From positions 1 through 64,000 of the forward strand of contig NZ_JAFIQX010000013.1 of NCBI RefSeq assembly GCF_017356035.1: DNA of 64,000 bases. The letters run 5' to 3'. The notes beneath the pieces were generated by a model that was not told where the DNA came from, did no database searches, and worked only from the letters and a program-made list of their open reading frames with translations. How positions within the stretch are numbered: the first letter of the stretch is position 1; each line of letters begins with the position of its first letter. The translations under genes and the position numbers were made by a program. The stretch comes from Longitalea luteola (GTDB lineage Bacteria; Bacteroidota; Bacteroidia; Chitinophagales; Chitinophagaceae). This document shows positions 9,501 through 16,350 of the stretch, piece by piece.

Positions 9501-9894
9501 TAAAATATACGATGTAGTGAACGGGCAGCTGCAACGGCTTTCGACCCCGGAGCAGTTAAACGCGGCTAATAGAAATTCAACATTACCTACTGCTTATAAT
9601 GAAATAGGGGTAACCTCCACCCTGGGTATTGAAGACGGTTCGTTCTTGCGCCTGAACACGCTTGTAATGGGGTATACCTTTCCAAAGCCAATAGTGTCGA
9701 AGGCGAAAATCACTAACCTTCGTGTTTATGGAAGCATCTACAATGTATTTACCATAACAGGCTATAAAGGGCTTGATCCCGAAGTAAACGTTGACGATTC
9801 GCATAACAATGCCAGGTACCCAACTACCGGGCTCGATTTTGGCGCATACCCCCGGGCACGTTCTTATGTGGTAGGAGTGAACCTTAGTTTCTAA
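6586..9894 (+). CDS. SusC/RagA family TonB-linked outer membrane protein (locus 1)
   Basis: An 1102-residue TonB-dependent transporter that carries glycan oligomers across the outer membrane. It has a signal peptide (ending NLFAQ), a CarboxypepD_reg-like domain (about 21-105), the SusC linker VVIGYGTVEKKNLTGSV, a plug with VLIDGVQ and IDVLKDASSTAIYGARGANG, and a beta-barrel ending VVGVNLSF. The SusD partner follows 18 bases after the stop. Two tandem promoter modules lie upstream. The substrate is not visible in the sequence, but a broken family-1 pectate lyase after the SusD gene suggests pectin. No regulator for this pair remains intact in the window. Confidence 0.95.
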   Translation: MKCKLLLLTLMLWTCNLFAQEQKVSGTVTEKSTGSGLADVSVTIKGTNIGTRTNDKGFFSLLAPTAGNIELEISLVGYGKKLVAVRGTEPLNITIEKEAASLNEVVVIGYGTVEKKNLTGSVASVSGKTIATAPVPNIAQAMQGKLPGVNIISQDGRPNADVAIRVRGGGSISQSNQPLVLIDGVQGSLSDIPADQVKSIDVLKDASSTAIYGARGANGVVLVTTKGAQAGKTTISYNGYNKWNTPTGYLESLNPYDYLRYVWANAAANGAAFQTPFEKLYGLGANAGNNTGGIESYRNLASTDIQKQVYNSSISHNHDLTVTGGTEKTKIYLSANYLDEQGMKLNSYLKRANLSFKVSQKLFDNVTLALDTRFIDVKTLGDEGVTNGSGSLLSSSYRFRPIATSDILGDVNALRTGNIEQYGKNSMWDEYNPAARIADYNPLLLSQTLRSIASLNWEVVKGLTYHTDLFYQKGWDQRKYWSGAIYNNYMDDVNGRKLFAGAADYRKSDSWQMRWSNTLTYQFKLADIHRLNVMGGYEVFNTGGTGMSIQANRFPANFDEKTAFAQINQYDQTVGSATFSSSVATPNRITSYFGRANYSLLDKYLLTLTFRADGSSRFAPNKRWGYFPAAAFAWKVSDEAFMNDITWLDQLKLRLAYGEVGNDGIPANSWSQLWTSVTDQRMQYAINNQRQSAYDLATTTLANRDLKWETTITRGVGVDFSLFQNRLSGTVDAYWNSTRDLLMLATIPGITGFTTTYQNLGQTSNKGIELSLSGTVFENKDWNITVGGNVNFNKSNVDELAENISLLYGANWAGSASYPAADYTLQQGQPVGLVRGLIYDGVYTPDDFQYNNGLYTLNKGTADLGNFIGVVHGLTAKDRPSTQYAYPGLPKFKDLDENGIIDASDVTVIGKMVPVHTGGFNVNASFKNIDFGMFFNWSYGNQIYNANKLASLYGPKEAGVYENKLAILNNSYKIYDVVNGQLQRLSTPEQLNAANRNSTLPTAYNEIGVTSTLGIEDGSFLRLNTLVMGYTFPKPIVSKAKITNLRVYGSIYNVFTITGYKGLDPEVNVDDSHNNARYPTTGLDFGAYPRARSYVVGVNLSF

Positions 9895-9912
9895 CGATTA
9901 AAAAGCGAAAAA

Positions 9913-11958
9913 ATGAAAAAATTAACCAACTATATACTTGGAATAACATTGTGTATTGCCAGTGCACAATGCAAAAAAGATTTCCTGGATGCCACATCAC
10001 CGTCGAATGTAGACGATAACTTCGTTACCTCCACACCTTCGGAAACATTCAAAACACTTGCGTGGTGTTATGCCAATTACCGTCAAAACTGTATAATGGG
10101 AGTTTACCGATGGAATGATCCTATAGGGTCCGATGCCGAAATGTATCCTGAAGAAAGTTCCAGTAACAATATGAATGCCATTTTACGATCTGATCTGTTA
10201 CCGATAAATGCGGTTGCAGGAGGATTCGATAATTTGTATACCACACTGGCCCGTGCAGCCAAAGTAGCTAACGTTATTGCCGCAAAACCAGAATATCAGG
10301 CCGATGCGGCCGCCGGTAAACCTACGGAATGGACACATTTATATGGTGAAGCAATGACCATAAAGGCGCTGTGCTATTTTGACCTGGTAAAACATTTTGG
10401 GGATGTGCCTTATGGCTATGAAAACAGCTATGTGGTAGATTACTCACTCACTTCACGGTTTGCCATTTACGATAGCCTGATCGCTGCTCTTAAAAATGTA
10501 GAACCCCTGATGTTTAAAATAGGAGAGGGCGGAATAACTGCCGAGCGTTTATCAAGAACGTATTGCAACGCGCTTATCGGGCAGCTGGCGCTTTTCTCAG
10601 GCGGTTTTCAAACTATACGCACTGATGTATCGAATTTATACGGCAGCGTGACTTTTACTAAAAAAGGTGCTGAAATGTATGGCTGCGTATATGCACGGCG
10701 TACCGATTATCTCGACTACTACAGAACTGCTGAACAATATTTACAGGCAGCAATTGATAATAAAGGCAGCTCCGGTTTAATTACCTCCGATGGAAGGGCC
10801 TATGCGAACAATCCGTTCCAACGGCATTTTCAGTATTTTGCCGATCTGCAGGTTAGTCCCGAGTCTTTGTTTGAAATAGGTAACATCCAGGCGGGGCAAC
10901 AGGCAACCTCCAGCGAATACCCGTATGCTTTTGGCCGGCCGTCGGATGGTGGCAGTAATAATGCCGCCCCGGCCAAAGTGTTCGCCGCTATTCGCATTAT
11001 TCCAAGCTTTTACTATAGTGAATTTGAAAACGGGGATAAACGCAGAGATGCAAGTGTAACGGTTACAGGCAGTAAAGGCGATGGAAATGAAATGATCCTT
11101 TCTTTCAAACCCGGAAATAAAAATACCGGCGGTATTGCAACAAACAAATGGGATGATAATCGCATGAACCCGCCCTATGTTACAGCGCAACGGAACTCTG
11201 GTATGAACTGGACCATGTTGCGAATGGCCGATGTAATACTGATGTTAGCCGAAGTTAAAGCTGAATTGGGCAAGGACGGGGAAGCCATTACCCTGGTGAA
11301 CCAGATACGGCAAAGAGCCTTTGGTAATGCAACCCATAATGTAAGCGGCATATCGGGCGATGCTTTGAAAGAAGCGATCTTACAGGAGCGTAAACTGGAA
11401 CTGGTAGGTGAAGGAACACGCCGCTGGGACCTGATACGTTCGGGTAAATTTCCTGAAAAGGCCTTAGCGGTTCGGCAGGAGATGACCACTATGATCAACA
11501 ACCTCCGGACAAAAGGCTACCATACCTTTGCCAACGGCAATGAAATATCCAATTATATCTGGACAAAAATGGTTCAACTAACAAACCCATTGACGTTTGA
11601 TGTAGCAGATAGCACAAACCCGGCGCTGTATCCCGGCTGGCGCGGGCAATTTAATTATAGTACAATAGATGCTATAAAAAGTAAGGTCGTTGGTACCAAC
11701 CATAACCTGGCAATAGAGGGCCTGTTTAAATATATCGATCCGGCAAGCGCCAAAGCTATTTCCCTGCAAAGCAGCGGATTTGTAAGAACCCCCTGGGGAA
11801 TTGACATTGTAAACAGCGCAACCAGCTATGACCGGAATATTCTTTCGGGGATAACTTCACCAACTGATCCGCCAAGATATTACTGGCCAATACCATTCGA
11901 AACGATCAGTAAGTCGAAAGGACAGGTCACAAACGGTTATGGCTTGCCACAATCATAA
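9913..11958 (+). CDS. SusD/RagB family glycan-binding lipoprotein (locus 1)
   Basis: A 681-residue SusD-type lid protein that pairs with the SusC just upstream. The signal ends in an SpII-type ASAQC lipobox (Cys20), so it is a surface lipoprotein. SusD features include helical TPR-like segments (YGEAMTIKALCYFDLVKHFGD, a classic SusD block), and the C-terminal block LQERKLELVGEGTRRWDLIRSG. It is longer than the common 500-600 residues, with extra sequence around residues 215-300 and 540-640. The gene ends PIPFETISKSKGQVTNGYG, as in other large SusD proteins. Confidence 0.94.
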   Translation: MKKLTNYILGITLCIASAQCKKDFLDATSPSNVDDNFVTSTPSETFKTLAWCYANYRQNCIMGVYRWNDPIGSDAEMYPEESSSNNMNAILRSDLLPINAVAGGFDNLYTTLARAAKVANVIAAKPEYQADAAAGKPTEWTHLYGEAMTIKALCYFDLVKHFGDVPYGYENSYVVDYSLTSRFAIYDSLIAALKNVEPLMFKIGEGGITAERLSRTYCNALIGQLALFSGGFQTIRTDVSNLYGSVTFTKKGAEMYGCVYARRTDYLDYYRTAEQYLQAAIDNKGSSGLITSDGRAYANNPFQRHFQYFADLQVSPESLFEIGNIQAGQQATSSEYPYAFGRPSDGGSNNAAPAKVFAAIRIIPSFYYSEFENGDKRRDASVTVTGSKGDGNEMILSFKPGNKNTGGIATNKWDDNRMNPPYVTAQRNSGMNWTMLRMADVILMLAEVKAELGKDGEAITLVNQIRQRAFGNATHNVSGISGDALKEAILQERKLELVGEGTRRWDLIRSGKFPEKALAVRQEMTTMINNLRTKGYHTFANGNEISNYIWTKMVQLTNPLTFDVADSTNPALYPGWRGQFNYSTIDAIKSKVVGTNHNLAIEGLFKYIDPASAKAISLQSSGFVRTPWGIDIVNSATSYDRNILSGITSPTDPPRYYWPIPFETISKSKGQVTNGYGLPQS

Positions 11959-11961
11959 TAA

Positions 11962-12369
11962 GGCGCCGGTGGCAATACTGTTACTGTAACTACTGCGGCC
12001 AATTTAATAACCTATGCTACTGCTGCCAGCCCTTATATAATCAGGGTTTCAGGCACGATAACGTTAAGCAGCAGACTTGATGTTGCTGCGAATAAAACCA
12101 TCGAAGGCGTTAATACCAGTTCAAAGATCAGCGGTAACATAAACATAGCAGTAAACAATGGGATTATACGAAACCTAATTATTACAAACCCATCCGGAGA
12201 TGGCATATGTATTTGGGGAGGCACCATGTGTGGGTAGATCATGTGTCATTTATTGACTGCGGGGATGGCTCTCTGCGATATTAATCACCTGGCCGACTAT
12301 GTAACTGTTTCATGTTGTAAATTCTCTTATCCTACGCAGGTTGACCATGTAGTAGAGCATTGCGATTGA
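11962..12369 (+). pseudogene. family-1 pectate lyase, frameshifted and 5' truncated
   Basis: Reading on from the SusD stop, one frame gives TVTVTTAANLITYATAASPY, a block like VSGTITLSS, then NKTIEGVNTSSKISGN, RNLIITNPSGDGICIWGG and a TAG at 12235. A second frame continues HVWVDHVSFIDCGDGSL to a stop, and a third gives ADYVTVSCCKFSYPTQ. Together this is the start of a PL1 pectate lyase parallel beta-helix. At least two frameshifts separate the pieces; the signal peptide and everything after KFSYPT are missing. The gene is dead. Its position right after SusC/SusD suggests that locus once targeted pectin. Confidence 0.85.
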
Positions 12370-12632
12370 AGAAGTCCGGATGGAAAACAGGCACTTGATT
12401 CCAATTGCGGTCGTGAGTCCTTTAATCCTGGATTGTAAATTAATGCTTTCTGCTATTCCATAGTATATGTGCTTCATTCTCAGTTACTTTATTGCGCTCT
12501 GAAATTTTTTCCGGAGCCCGCTGACTGCGCTTGCAAATTTTTCAGCTTTCTTGTCAATATTACAATTTAGGTCCTTTTTGCACAGCGTTTGTATAGTCAA
12601 AATGTAAATGAAAACAATAAAAAGGAGGTTAT

Positions 12633-13121
12633 ATGGCTAACATCATGAAAAGGAACAAAGGTAATGGTAGTGCAGTGGCTTCCAGATCCTTGATGCCTTT
12701 TGGTGGTTTAGTTGATAGCGTCTTTGGGAACACGTTGAGCCGCTTCTTTGACGATGACTTTTGGGGCTTTAATGGTTTAGTATCTTCCAGTGAGGTTCCT
12801 GTAAACATACGGGAAACTGATAAATCCTATGAAATGGAAGTGGCTGCTCCAGGTCTGAAAAAAGAAGACTTTAACGTGAATATCAGCAATAACATGCTGA
12901 CCGTATCCTTTGAGCACAAATAAGAAAACAAGGAAGAAAACAAGAGTGAAGGTTACTTAAGGCAGGAGTATCGCATGCAATCTTTCTCTCGCAGCTTTAC
13001 TCTTGATGACACCATCGACGCCGACAAGATCAGCGGCCAATATAAAGATGGTGTGCTTCACTTAAGTCTTCCTAAAAAAGAAGGCGCACAAAAAATCACC
13101 AGGAATATCGAGGTTAAGTAA
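12633..13121 (+). pseudogene. Hsp20 small heat-shock protein interrupted by an in-frame TAA
   Basis: The reading frame starts at a strong AAAGGAGG site (12621-12628) and encodes an Hsp20 N-terminus and first half of the alpha-crystallin domain (EVPVNIRETDKSYEMEVAAP, then GLKKEDFNVNISNNMLTVSF). Codon 97 is TAA (12921-12923). The same frame then continues uninterrupted to 13121 with RQEYRMQSFSRSFTLDD and DGVLHLSLPKKEGAQK, the remainder of the domain. No bases are lost: one substitution, for example GAA to TAA, explains the lesion. Total length (162 codons) is normal for the family. The 96-residue product would lack half the domain; a sequencing error or recoding are alternatives. Confidence 0.88.
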
Positions 13122-13250
13122 GCTGGCTGCTACAGTTGGTTTAAGAACGTTTTTTTAACGTATTAAGTTCACCGGAGCGTGTACTTAGGATTAGCAAAAC
13201 TGGCCTTGCTAATCAACATATTGCCGGAATATAGTGATAAAGTACTTAAA

Positions 13251-13284
13251 GGCTGCTCCAAAGAAGTTTGGAGCAGCCTTTTTT
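13251..13284 (+). terminator. intrinsic terminator after the Hsp20 gene
   Basis: A 12-base perfect stem, GGCTGCTCCAAA (13251-13262) with TTTGGAGCAGCC (13267-13278), has a 4-base loop and a T run. Confidence 0.88.
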
Positions 13285-13361
13285 AAAAAAAATCACTTGC
13301 TTAATGCCTTTCACGATTTCAAGAAAATTTATGCGTAACCTCCTTATCGGAAGAATGGATA

Positions 13362-13646
13362 TTATCCGTATCGGTGATATACGGAATCAGGCTGCTTCGT
13401 AAAGTTGCCATTTGAAACCACATCTTTTTGTGGGGCTTTACTAACTCGTTGCGCTGGCATTCTCTTTTCAATTGCCGGCTTTTTATTTGTGTTCCAGATT
13501 AAAATTTCTTTTACCGCGAGCATCGAAACGATTATAAAAGCCAACGGCATGAGTAGCATACCCAGGAACAGGGCTGCAGAGAATCCAACGGCGATTAGGA
13601 AAATTGCAAGAAATGAAAAACAGGCTTCCAGGATTCTTTTTTTCAT
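13362..13646 (-). CDS. small membrane protein, unknown function
   Basis: A 94-residue protein with a long hydrophobic N-terminal half forming one hairpin of two membrane helices (about residues 8-30 and 31-52), then a basic, Pro/Gln-rich soluble tail (KKPAIEKRMPAQRVSKAPQK). An AGAAGG ribosome site lies just before the ATG, which supports it over the opposite-strand shadow frame. No family recognised. It converges with the Hsp20 gene across that gene's terminator. Confidence 0.6.
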   Translation of the reverse strand: MKKRILEACFSFLAIFLIAVGFSAALFLGMLLMPLAFIIVSMLAVKEILIWNTNKKPAIEKRMPAQRVSKAPQKDVVSNGNFTKQPDSVYHRYG

Positions 13647-13989
13647 AACCTTCTGTTTTTTACGGTCTCATACAAACAACATTCCTGTGCCCCTTCTGCA
13701 ATTCCTGTTTGAAATTTTGGCAATCAGCAATGAAAAAATTTCGTTTGCGAATGAAAAAATTGCACTTTCTGATCAATGGTATTTCTTTTGATAACGGCGT
13801 TAAAAAAGGAGGAAGTCTATGAATTGAAGGAAGCAGGAACGTTATGCGCAATACATAATACATGCGAAGACTTAGGTAAATCCTTTGCAGACGCAGTTAG
13901 GCTAACAGTGTTTTTCCGGGCCAGAAAATGTAAGGCTTTAAGCAAATAAGCACGCTTCCATTTAGCGAAACATAAAAAAAGAAAGGATT
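13647..13989. other. intergenic region with an abortive start
   Basis: No gene is supported here. A strong GGAGGA site (13808-13813) precedes an ATG at 13819 whose third codon is TGA; the frame beyond is open for only 15 more codons, to a TAG at 13873. An AAAGGA site near 13982 serves the glycosyltransferase gene that follows. Confidence 0.5.
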
Positions 13990-15105
13990 ATGAGGATAGC
14001 ACAAGTACCACCACTTTATGAATCCGTTCCTCCAAAGCTCTACGGAGGTACAGAAAGAGTAGTATCTTACCTTACAGAAGAATTGGTAAAGCAGGGGCAT
14101 GATGTAACTCTGTTTGGAACAGAAGATTCAATGACAAAAGCAAATCTTCACGCTGTATGCAAACAGGCCACCCGGTTAAACGAAGCATGCATAGACCCCA
14201 TTGCCTGGCATATTTATCAAATGCAGATAGTAATGGAGAATGCGAATGAATTTGATATAATTCATTTTCATAATGACTATTTGCATTTTCCCCTTTCCTA
14301 CCTCAATCGGTACCGGCATGTCACCACTCTTCATGGAAGATTGGACCTGGACGATATTAAGCCGATATACCAAAAATTCTATACTATACCGGTCGTTTCC
14401 ATTTCAGACGGCCAGCGTAAACCTTTGCCGTTTGCCAACTGGGTGGGCACCGTGTATCATGGCCTCCCAAAAGAACTTTACAAATTAGGGGAAGGAAAGG
14501 GAGATTACCTGGCATTTCTTGGACGTATATCCCCTGAAAAACGTCCTGACCGTGCTATTCAAATTGCAAAACTTGCAGGCATCAAACTGAAAATAGCGGC
14601 AAAAGTGGATAATGCCGACAAAGAATATTTTGAAACGAAAATTAAGCCTTTGCTTGATCATCCATTGATTGATTTCATTGGAGAGATCGGAGAGGATAAG
14701 AAAGGTGAATTTTTAGGGAACGCAATGGCTCTGTTATTTCCAATTGACTGGCCGGAGCCTTTCGGAATGGTTATGATAGAAGCTATGGCAAATGGTACTC
14801 CTGTAATTGCATGGGATCAAGGCTCTGTTCCGGAAGTTGTAGAACATGGGAAAACCGGTTTTATTGTAAATGATATGGAACAGGCAGTTGAAGCGGTGGA
14901 AAGTATTCATAAGTTAAGCCGCCCATTGATCAGGAAAATATTTGAACATTCTTTTACCGCTTCAGTCATGGCGAATAAATATATGCAGCTCTATGAACGG
15001 ATTTGCGAAAAAAAGAAAACTCTTTCCCGCCGACCGGAAATAGATGTTCCGTTCAGGAAAGGAAAGTTTAATTCTATTGTTAAGACCGATGCTTCTTTAT
15101 CTTGA
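13990..15105 (+). CDS. family 4 glycosyltransferase (GT-B fold)
   Basis: A 371-residue cytoplasmic sugar transferase. The N-terminus shows the GT4 acceptor-domain signature (MRIAQVPPLYESVPPKLYGG) and the C-terminal half has the nucleotide-sugar domain (LAFLGRISPEKRPDRAIQIA) with the E-x7-E motif in EPFGMVMIEAMANGTPVIAW. Donor and acceptor cannot be read from sequence. It is a single gene with an AAAGGA site before the ATG. Relatives with this N-terminus often sit outside polysaccharide operons next to stress genes; here Hsp20 and DUF4136 genes flank it. Confidence 0.88.
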   Translation: MRIAQVPPLYESVPPKLYGGTERVVSYLTEELVKQGHDVTLFGTEDSMTKANLHAVCKQATRLNEACIDPIAWHIYQMQIVMENANEFDIIHFHNDYLHFPLSYLNRYRHVTTLHGRLDLDDIKPIYQKFYTIPVVSISDGQRKPLPFANWVGTVYHGLPKELYKLGEGKGDYLAFLGRISPEKRPDRAIQIAKLAGIKLKIAAKVDNADKEYFETKIKPLLDHPLIDFIGEIGEDKKGEFLGNAMALLFPIDWPEPFGMVMIEAMANGTPVIAWDQGSVPEVVEHGKTGFIVNDMEQAVEAVESIHKLSRPLIRKIFEHSFTASVMANKYMQLYERICEKKKTLSRRPEIDVPFRKGKFNSIVKTDASLS

Positions 15106-15241
15106 AGGGGAAGTTGAAAATCTGTCAACAAGATGAAATTATTTCAACAAAAAATGCTGAAAAGATGAAATAATTTCAGAAGTTTTATTTTTCAAGTTAA
15201 TGGTATCTGTTTTGATCAGGTGGATCGGGAGGAACGATATT

Positions 15242-15367
15242 ATGATGTTAAGTTATAATCAGGATCCATTTCAATCTAATTGGAAAAAACACTTTAGCAG
15301 CCTGTTTTGGCTTTTTGCCTTTTTAATAGCTTTGGCAACTGTCGTAAAAACCTTGACCGAACAATAA
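15242..15367 (+). CDS. small membrane peptide, 41 aa
   Basis: ATG ATG at 15242 follows a CGGGAGGA ribosome site (15226-15233) at good spacing. The peptide is polar at the start (MMLSYNQDPFQSNWKKHF) then has one hydrophobic helix (LFWLFAFLIALATVV) and a short tail ending KTLTEQ. The DUF4136 gene follows 26 bases later, so the two may be cotranscribed. Function unknown. Confidence 0.5.
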   Translation: MMLSYNQDPFQSNWKKHFSSLFWLFAFLIALATVVKTLTEQ

Positions 15368-15393
15368 AATCTTTACTTAAAAAGGAGGTAGCT

Positions 15394-16008
15394 ATGAAAC
15401 ATGTTCTCAGATGTTCTTTAGTGACCTTTATAAGCGTATTGATCTGCTCTTGTTCGCCTGTAGTACATGTTGAAAAAGATCCCACAGTTAATCTTGGCAG
15501 TTACAAGACTTATGCCTGGGTGGATACCAAAAGCTCAAAAGATGAGAATGGCACCAGCGCGTCGGAGTTTGCCAAACTCTCCATACAAAATGCCGTTAAT
15601 GAACAACTTCAGCACCTGGGGTGGAAACAGGTAAACGATCACCCTGATGTATTGGTAACCTATGATATTTTAGTAGAAAGGAAAGTAGAGGAAAGAAACA
15701 ATCCGGTGTTCATGCAACCGTTCACCCGCTTTTATTATAACCCTTTCTTTCACCGCTGGGCAGCTATTTATTACCCCTCACGTTTTATCGGCTATAACAC
15801 ATATACCGTGCCTGTAAGGGAGGCTACGGTTAGTATTAGTATAATGGATGCAAAAACAGATAAAAAGGTATGGCAGGGGTGGACTACCGAAGCTGTGGAC
15901 AGCAGGTTCCTTGCAAAAGATGAAGTAAGATCGAGCGTAAACAGGATCTTTAAAAGATTTGACGCAAGTGTGTTAAAAGGAGCTGAAATAGCGAGCAAAC
16001 AGGTCTAA
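15394..16008 (+). CDS. DUF4136 lipoprotein
   Basis: A 204-residue envelope lipoprotein. I chose the ATG at 15394, 5 bases after AAAGGAGG, over an upstream ATG at 15307, because it starts a signal peptide with the lipobox LICSC. The mature part opens with the DUF4136 hallmark NLGSYKTYAWVD, includes VNDHPDVLVTYDILVERKVE, an aromatic loop (RFYYNPFFHRWAAIYYPSRF), and VWQGWTTEAVD near the end. DUF4136 proteins are outer-membrane associated with no settled role. A terminator follows. Confidence 0.88.
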   Translation: MKHVLRCSLVTFISVLICSCSPVVHVEKDPTVNLGSYKTYAWVDTKSSKDENGTSASEFAKLSIQNAVNEQLQHLGWKQVNDHPDVLVTYDILVERKVEERNNPVFMQPFTRFYYNPFFHRWAAIYYPSRFIGYNTYTVPVREATVSISIMDAKTDKKVWQGWTTEAVDSRFLAKDEVRSSVNRIFKRFDASVLKGAEIASKQV

Positions 16009-16060
16009 AAAAGGTACCATATTTTTAAGCTTGTCTAACGGTAAAAAGTACAATAAAAAG

Positions 16061-16090
16061 TAGGGCTTGCATTGGCAAGCCCTATTTTTT
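16061..16090 (+). terminator. intrinsic terminator after DUF4136
   Basis: A 10-base perfect stem, TAGGGCTTGC (16061-16070) and GCAAGCCCTA (16075-16084), with loop ATTG and a six-T tail. Confidence 0.88.
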
Positions 16091-16148
16091 CATCTGTTAC
16101 TTTTTTGATTTCGGAAACGTCCGGTCTGCCTTAAAAGGCGTTTAATCT

Positions 16149-16234
16149 GGTGAGAATCAGCATCTCTGCAACATTTTTTGCCATGATCCGCAACATTTGA
16201 GGACCGTGTTTCAAACAATATCCCGGTAGTTTTA
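16149..16234 (+). promoter_or_regulatory. shared HTCS-type operator/promoter module, copy A (GH5 unit)
   Basis: Starts GGTGAGAATCA. Half-sites GCAACATTT at 16168-16176 and 16190-16198 are exactly 22 bases apart, and TAGTTTTA (16227-16234) begins 37 bases after the second. Copies B and C before the GH3 and SusC genes have identical spacing. The likely binder is the HTCS encoded in this locus. Confidence 0.75.
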
Positions 16235-16350
16235 CAGCATTCAATAAGAGAAAGATCGCCTGTTATTGAAAACAGAGGACTCGTCTGCAATACTCAATAC
16301 CAACGGCATCAAGCGTAGACAAATAGTATGTACTCATGTAAAATGTAGAT

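Noticed and set aside
13405-13791. 128-residue plus-strand frame opposite the small membrane protein gene
   Set aside because: It is largely the antisense of the membrane protein, and only the minus-strand gene has a ribosome site.
15133-15178. Two GAAATTATTTC-like palindromes before the 41-residue peptide
   Set aside because: Short, A/T-rich and without a clear role; could be chance.
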